Shown here: in pieces, positions 29,001 to 42,100 of the stretch
How the letters are laid out: each line of letters starts with the position of its first letter
Position numbering within the stretch: position 1 is the first letter of the stretch
Source of the DNA: Apostichopus japonicus
Lineage: Eukaryota > Echinodermata > Holothuroidea > Aspidochirotida > Stichopodidae
DNA: 64,000 bases
Assembly: GCF_037975245.1 (NCBI RefSeq)
Contig: NC_092574.1
Location: 8,903,713-8,967,712, forward strand
Reading direction: 5' to 3'
Notes under the pieces: model-generated
What the model saw: the letters and a program-made list of their open reading frames with translations, nothing else
Told to the model about the DNA's origin: nothing
Databases searched by the model: none
Translations under genes and position numbers: made by a program

Positions 29001-32000
29001 TCCATAGTATTTCAAGCAGAATCTGAATTCAGTCAATCTTTGTATAAAATTTATCTGTAAAAAAAAATATAGATAAAATTCAAAACATTATTTTAATCTA
29101 CCTTGGGTGTTAATCTTGATGGTATTTAAATTACACTACATTTAAAGGCAACCTTTAGCTCGGCATTTATTAAATTTCAATTTTTCTATGTAACTTAATC
29201 TTGTTATTATCTCAAACCTTTCAGTCATGTAAGGAAGATAATGATATCATTTACAGTACTGGTGCAATTACTGTTCAGTATCAAATATCTCCGATCTAAG
29301 AAAACTTATAATCCTATACATAAATTGAGACGGATTATACCACCAACACTACATGCTGATGTCAAGGCCACTGATGATTTCAAAGAAAAAATGCAGTCTA
29401 AGTTACAGTTGAATAAAAACATTAGTTTTTCAAAATTTACAGTTGAAAATCTGTGGCATAATTACACAAGCCACAGGTGGCAGTTTTTCTGAAATTCTTA
29501 ACATATTATTATTATTATTACTATTATTATTATAATCTTTTTAGCAATACGACACATAAGAATAAATTATGTTCTTAAGTGTCATATCCTTCAAAACTGC
29601 AGGCATGCAGTCAAGTTTATCAAATGAGTAACATACCTAGGAAATTGAAGGACATTATTTTCAAGGTTACAAGTTTCTTTCAAGGTTTCTTTATATAATT
29701 ACAAAAATCGTTCTCTGATGCCTCTGTCATAATTTACAACATGTTGTAGTATAACAGTCATGTTGCAGTATTACAGTCATGTTGTAGTTTAACAGTCATG
29801 TTGTAGTTTAACAGTCATGTTGTAGTATAACAGTCATGTTGTAGTACAACAGTCATGTTGTAGTATGACAGTCATGTTGTAGTTTAACAGTCACGTTGTA
29901 ATATGACAGTCATGTTGTAGTATAATAGTCATGTTGTAGTATAACAGCCATGTTGTAGTTTAACAGCCATGTTGTAGTTTAACAGTCATGTTGCAGTTTA
30001 ACAGTCATGTTGTAGTATAAGTCATGTTGTAGTATAACAGTCATGTTGTAGTACAAAAGTCATGTTGTAGTACAACAGTCATGTTGTAGTATAACAGTCA
30101 TCTTGTAGTAAAACAGTCATCTTGTAGTATAAGTCATTTTGTAGTTTAACAGTCATGTTATAGTATAACAGTCATGTTGCAGTATATGTCATGTTGAAGT
30201 ATAAGTCATGTTGTAGTATAACAGTCATGTTGCAGTATAACAGTCATGTTGTAGTATAAGTCATGTTGTAGTTTTACAGTCATGTTGTAGTATAACAGTC
30301 ATGTTGTAGTTTAACAGTCATGTTATAGTATAAGAGTCATGTTGCAGTATATGTCATGTTGAAGTATAAGTCATGTTGTAGTATAACAGTCATGTTGTAG
30401 TATAACAGACATGTTGTAGTATAACAGTCATGTTGTAGTTTTACAGTCATGTTGTAGTATAACAGTCATGTTGTAGTTTAACAGTCATGTTGTAGTATAA
30501 CAGTCATGTTGCAGTATATGTCATGTTGAAGTATAAGTCATGTTGTAGTATAACAGTCATGTTGTAGTATAACAGTCATGTTGCAGTATAACAGTCATGT
30601 TGTAGTATAAGTCATGTTGTAGTTTAACAGTCATGTTGTAGTTTAACAGTCATGTTGCAGTTTAACAGTCATGTTGTAGTATAAGTCATATTGTAGTATA
30701 ACAGTCATGTTGTAGTATAACAGCCATGTTGTAGTTTAACAGTCATGTTGTAGTTTAACAGTCATGTTGCAGTTTAACAGTCATGTTGTAGTATAAGTCA
30801 TGTTGTAGTATAACAGTCATGTTGTAGTACAACAGTCATGTTGTAGTATAACAGTCATGTTGTAGTATAACAGTCATGTTGTAGTAAAACAGTCATCTTG
30901 TAGTATAAGTCATTTTGTAGTTTAACAGCGCCTTTGAACAACTTTTGTTGATTTTGGCGCTATATAAATGTTTTCTGATTGATTGATTGATAACAGTGAT
31001 GTTGTAGTTTAACAGTGATGTTGTAGTAAAACAGTCACGTTGTAGTTTAAAAGTCATGTTGTAGTATAACAGTCATGTTATAGACTAACAGTCATGTTGT
31101 AGTATAACCAGTTATTCATGTCCTCTCTCATGTTTTCTTTTTCCTTCCCTTCCTTTATGGGATGTTTCTACTTTCGTAAAGCCTGACAGTTTCCTACAAC
31201 ATTCCCTTTCACAAAGTTCTATTTTGTACTACTACATGATCCAAGTATATCTTTATAACGTCATATTATTTTGAAGGAAAAAAAGGTATTTAAGTGATGT
31301 GAAAATCATAGAAATATGGTAAACATCCGGAATGTTAAATACTTTATTATGTTTACTCCTAAATACATTATCAGAGAACAGTATTAGCAGGCAATAAGTT
31401 CACATATATATGCCACCTCTCATAGAACTTTCTCTCCCTTGTGATACCAGTAAATCAGAGCAAACCTAACTTTTGACAACATTGGTGCAAACTGGCCTTA
31501 CATATGTTATATGATTACAGCCAAGTGACTATATTCAGGAAAATTGTCTTGAACACTGCTACAAACATATATATATGACTTAACTCAGCTAGTGAATTTG
31601 TCTACACTTGTTCGCGTGGAAACCATTACCCAAGCTTCTTCTGTTCAGTGTATGAAATTGTCGCATCCATATATTCTCGCAAACCTAGACAGAATTTGAT
31701 AATCGAGCTCGACAATATCTATCCCAACTGTTTTTGTTCAAGAGATAACTATTATGTTACTTACACCCATGGCAATGCTATCAGGCAAAAATTGTCATTT
31801 TTTTTTCTCTTTATCTTTTTGATAGAAGAGAAGAATCAATTTCAACAGAGTCTGAAGAGATTCTACTTTGTGAATGTTGACAGCTGTGTGGGATTACATT
31901 TAGTTGATGAACAAGAACCCAGTCAGTATAGACTTTATAAGTTTAAGTAATTACTTTTCTGTGTGTGGATACGTCTTCAGCACACACATAACAAGTAGTA

Positions 32001-35000
32001 TTTTCTCCTCCATTATTCCATACAGGGCATGAAACTTTGAAAGATTTGTTTTTGAGTGTCCAAAAAAAAAAAAAAAGTAGAAAATAACAGAGAATGGCCA
32101 ATATCTACACTTAAGGAGAGATGTGTGGGTTTGGCGAAAACAACGACAGTTTTGGACGGCAAAACTCACCTTCGAGTGGATCATAGCCCTACCACTATGT
32201 TGGTTTTATTTTCAGTATCTCCAAAGTGATGGAGGGTGATACCAATTTAGAGGGGGGTAGGAGGGGGGGTACATAGTCATGTCAATGCAATCTGAATTTG
32301 ACGCAGACAGCTTGTTTGTCCAAACAGAAATTTGATCGTCTCTGACGGCCATTAATAATTTGCCCTGTCGCAGAATAAAATAAATTAATTCATATCTGCC
32401 ATGAATCTGAAGTTTTATAGAAGATTGATAACCTGATAGTCAATCTTAGTAATCTTCTGCAGCGAGCAGATGTCACGTATTTACATACGTTTATGATAGA
32501 AAACAAACATTATTACCAGGAGAGGGATTATACATTATGACTCAAGTTATCTCTGTTTTATTTTCCAAAGCAGATGAAGACAAAACGTAGGACTGTTGCT
32601 AATTATATAGTAAGCAGATAGTGATGCACGAGAAAAAATGTAGTTCCCCCCCCCACACTTTTAGGCACTGTGGCAAATTTAGGAGGATGAGGGGGCTGCA
32701 GCATCCTGCAGCTTGGTTGTATGGGATGTAGTCTTTTGAGCAGTGCAGTTTCACATAGAAGACACTGTTGGTCTATTCTTTGTGCTTCTTCATATGGAGC
32801 CTTTAATATTACTTACTTAGTCATGTAGTAGTAAAAGATGGACTGTAAGACCAGTTTAGCACTCAGACCGAGTTAATCAGCTCCTCCATTAGAGGGATAT
32901 GCATACATATAAAACACTGTTTGTTCTCAAATAACATGTTTAAAACATACAGTATATTACAAATCTGTCATGGGAAAAATGGTGTTTGCTTTCCGGGCAT
33001 CACAGTTCCAAATGTTACTATCCCATTTGAATTATGACTAGATTATATAAGCAATGTCTACCTCATCCTTCTGTCCTCGTAAATGTTTCACGTGAAAACC
33101 GTTGAGTGTAGAGTACCGCAGCACTCTTAAAGCACTCCCATATGACTCTGTAAGTGGGGAAGTATATACCATTTCAGTAATATTACAATTTGGGGGGGGT
33201 TATTCCAGTCATGACAAGGAATGTAAAAACCAATTTATAGTTTTAATGTATTGCACATGTTTCTTTTCATCTCCTTTCAGATTTCAATGCTGTCTTAACA
33301 TTCCTTTCATGAATATGCAGAAACATTTTGATGGAACTTTAACTAAAAGTCAAAAATGAAAATATCCAACGTTCTATCAAAAAGCCTGCGAGCCCTACAG
33401 ATAATTTCTGATATTAATGTTGTACTCATCTCTTTGTATTTTCTGCATGTGTTCATGCATGAATATTTAATGTCAAATGCTTTGCCTAATTAACTCTTTC
33501 CGAAAAACTACTATATAGTTAGTCAAGCTTTATAAACACCAATATTTCTATTAATACAAGCCTCATTAACCACTGCAAATACCACGTAACATTGCGTACA
33601 AAATCTACAGCTTTTACGTCGGCAAAGGGAGCGGTCTCTATAGTTTTGAAAATTTACTAGATCTTTTTTTTGTGTGCAGTGCAGTCTCTGAATAATTATT
33701 CCGAGGTATAAAGTCAGGGCAGGAACGAGTGGAAAAAGCTGCGTGTATTAGATCAATATTCATTTTGCATTCCGTCACTTCGCTGACTTCTGTCGGAAAT
33801 CTATACAAACACTCTCTCTCGCTTGTTTTTCACCTCCGAATAAATGTACCCTTGCAACCTCTTGACAATTTCAAGCCTATACTTCCAGGGATCTTCTTTC
33901 AAGGGTAGCGAAAAAATCTTCAAAACTGAAATTCAAGACCGCAAAGGGCTTTTGCTCGATGTAAAGGAATTTTCTTTCTGACTTGAGAATCATTAATTAC
34001 AGCTGTCTCATGGACTCAAATCCAGAGGGATTCAAAAGGTTTTTTAGCTTAGAAGGAAGGTGCTTGACAGAAAGAAAAACATTTATCCACATGTGAGAAA
34101 ATTTCTTTGTATTCACCGATGTTTTTTGGTAATTTAGATGTATACTCGTGCTGCATGAGAGCGAAGATGAAGGGAGAAACTGATGGCAGAGTTTTGGAAG
34201 AGGGGAGATGGGTCAATCCACGATTTATTTCTCTATGAAAAGGATCTCACCTTTCAAATTGATAAGAAAAGGTACAAATGCTGACATGGTCCAACTACAT
34301 GATTATCTCATTTTCAGTAATTTTTGTGCTTTGGTATAAATTAAGACAAGCCCTATTTAAAGCTGCACTGCAGTTTATTCTATTTTATTAAGTAAATGTC
34401 TAGGAAAAGGAAAATTGTTTGGGGAAGGTAGCCTCTCAAATTGTGATTGTGGAGTTTCACATGTTCTTGTACATCATAAGAGAAGAATTTGAAGGGTTTA
34501 TAACTCAAGCTCAAAATAAGGAACATTCAAGCATTGACATCACAGGCAGTATGTGTGGCTACATGGTTAATTCATTTCACAGGGCCTTTTTCTGTAAGTT
34601 GTTGTTGTTTTGCAGTCGTGCTCATTGCTATAGCAATTAATAATGCTAGATGAAAGAACTGAAAAAGTTGTTTTCATACTTACATTTTAGACAGATTTAA
34701 TGTGTATTTCAGATTTGTACATATATTTCAATGGGATTGCTGTTTATAGAGCTCAATGAACGTTTCGGCACATTGGACAACTTTATAATCGGTTATGATG
34801 ATGGCAGCATTTACAGTCGGCGCAGCCTAAGATTAAGAATATTCTGTGGCAGACCCTAGATGTTACTTCCTTTGTTATTGGCAGACACGATTACAGAAGT
34901 ATTGTCTGCGTGGATACATCCACTTCGTTAAGAAGTAACGATATGATTTAATTAGCTATAGTCAACATGCCAGCTCGCTCATGTAGAGTTTGTTTTCACT

Positions 35001-38000
35001 ACATCCAATTCACCGTCTTATGAATTGGCTGCATGTGACGAATGTCAGGAGAACAGAATAGATTGGTATTGACAGAAGCGGAAGAAAGGAGCCCCCCCAA
35101 AAAATCAAGCAATCCTTAAGGGGAAGAAGAGATATATATTACTGTACATACAGATAAAGATACAAGCATGTTGCCAGACCTTTTAGAGAGAACACACATA
35201 TAGTATTAACATATAGTATTATCACTGAGGACCTATAGATAGAAATGTTACAAGCTAAAATAGAGAAATAGTTGCATGAATAATGATGCTCTCCTGCAGC
35301 CTCACCCAAAGTGAACAGAGGGCACCGCCATATCGGTCCCATCTAATTCCACGAAACTTAACAAGGATTCAGTCAGATATGACTCTAGATCATAACGGTA
35401 ACCATGGGCAACAGTTGATAGAGCTTGTATGACATACAAGTTTGTTTTGTACTTATTGAAGAAGAGATCTTTTGAAACATATTATCCAAGCTTCAAGTCA
35501 AACCAATTGTTTTAAGCTCATAAACTTGTGTTTCCGAACGTTTACTTGAACTAGTCGATCACACAGCGCGTCTGTATTGTATTATGTTCATTCGGCGTGT
35601 TTGCAGCGCTTTCACAAAATCATGTTTCTCTGATTCAGAGATCTGTAAGGTAATAAGTATAGATCCCGCACATTTTTAGGACCGACAAGACGGCGCCCTC
35701 TATAGAAAGGCCCATTGCTGCTTTGAGCTGTATGATCAGAAAGTCGATCCTTAACAGCATGATTTCTCAGGCAGCAGATAAACACAGGTTACCATGGTAA
35801 ACAATCTCAGTTGATGTTATATTAAAAACATCTTTTCACACTTCTTTTGATATTGATAGGAACATGTCATAAATCAAAACGAATTTTCACAAACTTGGCA
35901 ACTCCCAAGAAAAGATTAATTGTTTAGTGTATTACCCCTCCTGCCCCTATTTCTTGCCACTTTATGACACACAATATCTTTAAGGAACAACCATCAAAAC
36001 CAATGACATTCCCAGTGCTTCTTTTCTTCAGATCTTAAACTGTGATTTATTACTTTAGCATTCATCAAGGTGATCTATTACACTGATTGGTTATCTACAG
36101 CGAGAATAAATGTTTAGACTCTTGAATCCATCATTTTCCCATTAATTTTTACTTCGTTGGAGGGAAAAGTAAAAGAATTGACACAAGTTGCTCACAAACA
36201 GCTTATCTCTCGGTATATCTCAGGTGCGGGTATTTATGGAAATTAGTCGGAGCGCCTTACTCTGTCAGCCTGACAAATGTTTATCAAACGGTTAATTACG
36301 ATATAGGGAATGTAAACAAATTGTTTGCTTTTCTTTATGTCAAACCTGCAAGATACAGCAACAAAAATATATAGAAATAAATAATTGAACGACACACACT
36401 GCTATATTTTATGAGGCCAAAATGGGTCATAATTTTGTGTGTTTCTTTATAAATCACATACTCTACAGTGACAAATAGCTAAATTTATAAAATATATAAT
36501 GATTTAGTGATTCATAAACTAGTCAAATTTAAGATATAGGCTATACAGAGCTAATTAAATGACTTTTCTTCTATCAAATCTACAATTATCTAGAATTAGA
36601 TTACTGCTATAATACTCATGGTTGGGTAGAACTTGCCTTACCTTTGGATATAAAATAAATTTACAATAATTTACAATGATTACACACCTTGGGAGAGCAA
36701 GGTTTCATGAGGAAGGCTACATATAGACGGTAACAGTTTGGCCACAAAGAGAAAATGGTGGCACTAATAGGTTACCTTAGTGCCCTTGACTTGGTAATAG
36801 TTTACCTTAGTGTCCTTGACTTGGTAAAACAAGAGTGCAGTCTTTGTGAGGAGATAAGTAAGTCAGGAGCACTAACGTGTAAGTATATGTTTATTAGATG
36901 AGCATAACTGAGATTATATAGTGTCCATCAGCTTTCCACTCCTCTTTGGTAACATTTAAAGTACTATCAATCACCAAATGTAAATAATAGACAGTGTTTA
37001 TATAGTGTTCATTGGATTACTCTCCAGTTAGACAACCTAGACCACCTTGGGAAAGCATTCACAAAAGTCATGCAAATCAGAATATAATGATTCACTATTA
37101 GGAAACCGAAAATATTGAAGATAATGCTTACAATGAACTTCACTTCATCTTTCAAGACCCTTTTACCGATCACCTGTAGATAAAAGTAAAGAAAAACACA
37201 AATGTTATGAACATGTATCTCCAACAAAATTAAACATATTAAATCAAAGCAACAATAATACTTGAAGTCTTATTAACGTCATATTTAGAAATTTTCTTGT
37301 CTCTGAACAATCAGGGCACTATAGTCAATTTAAGACAAGACTTAATTTCCGTTCTACGACGTAAACCGCACAACGAATACTGCAATGCTGCTGCACACTT
37401 GAGTCAATTTTGTAGCCACACAAGAGGTAGCATAGCAAATTTGAAATCAATTTATCAATAGAAAAAAGAAAACATTAGAAATGTGCATAGTGAGAGAGAC
37501 ATAAAATAACTGTCAACATGAAGAGCTTTAAAAGCTGGGCCATCTAGGGAGGAAAAAATGTAAAATAATCTACATTTCGAGAGACACAAATCAAACTTCC
37601 AATCTCGGTTTCTCAAACATATTTTTCAAAAGAACAGCCATGTATCTCTTTATCGCCCTATCACGCCTGCAGGCTGGATTTTACTGTTTAAATCTATGAC
37701 GGTTGAAAGATGACTTGTCAGACAGCCAATACTACTGTACTTATTGCTGTTACCAAAAGGAACAACAACTAGCATATATCCAACAACATATCTCCAACAG
37801 CGTATCCAACAACAACAATCCTGACGTATATATACTGTATTATATATATATTTGTACATTTTTCTTTTCTTTTCTTTTCTCCCAGGGAGTCTCCTACCTT
37901 GTTAAGTCTTTCAAGACTTTATAGGAGACTTCCTTTCCCATTGTACACAATTGGCGATAAAACAAATAAATGAATAAATAAAAACTAGTTTGTTTACAAT

Positions 38001-39001
38001 ACATGCAATAAATTAGACTTTCTATTACAAGATCATCATGTTGGACAACCAACTCTCTGCCATTTGGACAATCTGTAGAGAAACATCATAGATGTCCTAG
38101 AAACAGCTTTTACCTACAAAATTTCCTTCAAATTTATTGCCACCCATTTATACCAGCAAAATGCTTCTAATGGGGTCCTCCTGTTCCAAAATCTGGTTGT
38201 TGTTTTTGAAGTAAAGAAAAAGATATTTAGATGGGGTTTTCAACAGTGTGGACTAATTCTACTCTTCAACGTAAGGGCACATTGTCTGCCACTGGAATAT
38301 CCCTTTAATACTTTGATGGATTTCAGTGTATCCTGTGTTATACAATATAGAGGTAAGGCTACATTGTCTGCCACTGGAATATCCCTTTAATTCTTTGGTG
38401 GATTTCGGTGTATCCTGTGTTATACAATATAGAGGTAAGGCTACATTGCCTGCCACTGGAATACCCCTTTAATAATTTGATGGATTTCCGTGTATTCTGT
38501 GATATAGAATATAGAGGTATGGCTACGTTGTCTGCAACTGGAATATCCCTTTAATACATTGATGGATTTCAGTGTATCATGTGTATTGAATATGGAGAAG
38601 TTAAAGAACCATGGAGACAAGCTGCTGAGTATAATGGTATCAGACTATCAATCATTCAGTCAACATTTTGTCTATAAGAGCATGATCGGTGAAAAAATAT
38701 ACAACGTTTGAAATGAAGACGTGTCGAGGGAATTGCATCCATACCTGAATGAAAGTGTACAATCAGACCTTCTGTAGGATAAAATGGTTTGCATTACACT
38801 GAGGATAACTAACCTACACATAGCTTGTAGAACAGTGGTGATTTATAAACCTATTTTATTATCTAACGTATATACTCTCAAGCCCAAAGAAATGTTGCCA
38901 GTTCTCCAATGATATATATGTGTGTGAACACTGAACCAAAACACCACGCAGAAACATTACATGTATCCTGAAAATAAAATATATATGTGTATGTATGTAT
39001 G

Positions 39002-39042
<41 letters not shown>

Positions 39043-39072
39043 AATATATATATATATCCAATATATATATAT

Positions 39073-39112
<40 letters not shown>

Positions 39113-42100
39113 AACAGACTACAGTGCCGCACTGCAATATTAAAAATAAAAGCACAAACTTCAAAATCAGAATCTTGCAAGGTCAGGGTAAAATTTAATA
39201 AAATCGTCCACGTAGAGCACAGACTCATTGCCAACACGTTTAATGGAGCTCAAAAAACCTGTGATGTTGCGGATAATAGTTGTTTGATGATGGGTTTGGC
39301 CTAAAGGGACTCGACTTATCAGTTAATATTCAGAGGACTCTGTGTGTGATTGACTCCATATGAGGAACCTTTCATACTTGAATGCAAACACATCTGCCTG
39401 GATCCAGTGGGATATGGAAGACCGCATGCCCTGAAGGGAATTTCCAAATTAATCGCTATTCAAACTTTCAGATTTGTCCTTTAAACAGAAGACTTCAATA
39501 TATCAAAGATCCTGAACATCACACTTCATATTCCATAATGACAGCAATGTGCATACCGTATCATTTGTATTTCATCAAGATACACAGTGATACCATGACA
39601 AGGCTGTATGTGACATCCTTACAAGATATTCTTCATTCGATACAGTACACAAATATTTCCTCCAGTACAAAGAGAACAACTGTAGACATTAAATTTACAT
39701 ACTCGGCTCAGTGGTCATGATGACACGCATTCACAAAATATAAAAAAATTAGAATTTACAAAATGATATGAGAATGTGGGTTTGAACCTAGAGAGACAGA
39801 AACAAAAATTGCAGCAGCCTTTTTGTTAATGAGCAATTAACTTCAGCCACAGGAATTCAAAATATATATATTTTTTTTTTACAAATCTTCCAAATCGTGT
39901 TAATTTTTAGATAATATTTAGATAAATAAAGATTAACAAAAATATCAGAGACACTTTCTTCTTAATATCTTTTTGTGATTTTGTGGAAACAAAATTGGAA
40001 AGAATGAGTTTCTTGGAAATACATTTGAATGACGTATTACTGAGAGCATGGCTCGGTGAATAGTAAAGAGAAGAAAAAAAAAGTTGATTTGTAGCCAAGA
40101 TAATTTAATACCCCTAGAAATCAATGCAAACATGTGACACTTCAAAGGCCATCTTCCGATTATTGGAAAGACACAGATACAACCGCCTCATGTTTGTTGC
40201 ACGTACACATGAGGGATGAGCTGTGTTTAACTATCGCATGATTTTGCATGCACGTACGTGACGCTTTGTACACGTCACATTGAACAGATAATACTCATCA
40301 CTACCTTGGCTAGAGATTCAATCTTATCGCAAAAGAGATTCTGTTTCTCATATAAATTCAATAAACTTTCAGATAACATTGTGTCATAAATACATCAGGG
40401 ACAGCTTTGCACATAGTAAATTTCTTGTTTCATTCATCGCCTGCTGACACTAAAGCTTCCTCCTCAAGGACACCTCACTACAGAAAACAGCCAGGAACTC
40501 CTGGGGTACCATTATATCAAGGATATTCTTAGCACTCACTCCTCAATGACGTCATAGACACATTACCGACAGAAACACTCTGCACAGAAGCAATTTGAGT
40601 GGTTTGAGGGAATGGGGTCCCAGATGGGAAAATCAAAACTTAATATAAAGATTAAAGAAAAATAAAGCTGCACTCTTCAAAAATATGCCTCGAAACTTAC
40701 AAATGTTAATGTTGTGAATCATCACAGCCAATTTGGTGCTTAGGAGACTAGTGAGGGAAAGAGAAAGGTGGTGACTACTGGATTCAAGAAAGAGAGCTGT
40801 CGATGTGTGGATTCAAAGAAGAGAGCTATCAATGACTGGATTCAAGCAAGAGAGCTACGAGAGCTACCAATGACTGGATTCAAAGAAGAGAGCTATCAAT
40901 GACTGGATTCAAGGAAGAGAGCTACGAGAGCTACCAATGACTGGATTCAAAGAAGTGAGCTATCAAGGGCTACTGGATTCAAGGAAGAAAGCTACCAATG
41001 ACTGCATTCAAAGAAGAGAGCTATCAATGACTGGATTCAAGGAAGAGAGCTACGAGAGCTACCAATGACTGAATTCAAAGAAGTGAGCTATCAAGGGCTA
41101 CAGGATTCAAGGAAGAAAGCTACCAATGACTGCATTCAAAGAAGAGAGCTATCAATGACTGGATTCAAGGAAGAGAGCTACGAGAGCTACCAATGACTGG
41201 ATTCAAAGAAGTGAGCTATCAAGGGCTACTGGATTCAAGGAAGAAAGCTACCAATGACTGCATTCAAAGAAGAGAGCTATCAATGACTGGATTCAAGGAA
41301 GAGAGCTACGAGAGCTACCAATGACTGAATTCAAAGAAGTGAGCTATCAAGGGCTACAGGATTCAAGGAAGAAAGCTACCAATGACTGCATTCAAAGAAG
41401 AGAGCTATCAATGACTGGATTCAAGGAAGAGAGTTACGAGAGATACCAATGACTGAATTCAAAGAAGTGAGCTATCAAGGGCTACAGGATTCAAGGAAAA
41501 AAGCTACCAATGAATGGATTCAAGTAAGACAGCTACCAATGACTGCATTCAAGGAAGTGAGCTACCAATGGCTAGATTCACTTGGAAGAGAGCTATCAAT
41601 GACTGGTTTCAAGGAAGAAAGCTACCAATGAATGGATTCAAGGATAAGCTACCAATGACTGGATTCAAAGAAGAGAGCTTCCAGAGCTACCAATGACTGG
41701 ATTCAAAGAAGTGAGCTATCAAGGGCTACTGGAATCAAGGAAAGAAGCTATCAATGACTGCATTCAAGGAAACGAGCTACCAATGGCTAGATTCACTTGG
41801 AAAAGGGCTATCAATGACTGGTTTCAAGGAAGACAGCTACCAATGAATGGATTCAAGGAAGAGAGCTATCAATGACTGGATTCAAGGAAGTGATTCAAGA
41901 AAGAGAGCTGTTGATGACAGACAGCCAATACATGCCCTGCAATATAACACTTCCACTCCTCTCACTGACCTTACACACAATACATGTGAGGCCATCCACA
42001 TGAGATGAATATTAATCAGCACATACACAAATACAAAGCAGAGACTGCTTTTCATAAATTCTTCAACTTTCAACATTTTGTGCTATGCCAATATGAATTC

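Larger units (their letters stand above)
25383..29737. other. PDE2A intron between exons d and e
   Basis: Part of the 13.7 kb intron. Holds the (TA)n at 25886, the LINE/SINE tail at 27217 and a G-run at 28132. Open frames near 26605, 28779 and 29241 have AT-driven composition and no recognised family. Confidence 0.55.

Noticed and set aside
38859-39304. Tyr/Ile-rich frames of up to 119 codons
   Set aside because: Product of the (TA)n microsatellite read in all frames.
39382-39720. 112-codon plus-strand frame
   Set aside because: No recognised domain, no supporting splice or polyadenylation signals, and composition like the surrounding intron.
41449-41875. FKEESYQ-type repeat frames
   Set aside because: Direct translation of the 29-bp minisatellite; not supported by splice sites or composition outside the array.
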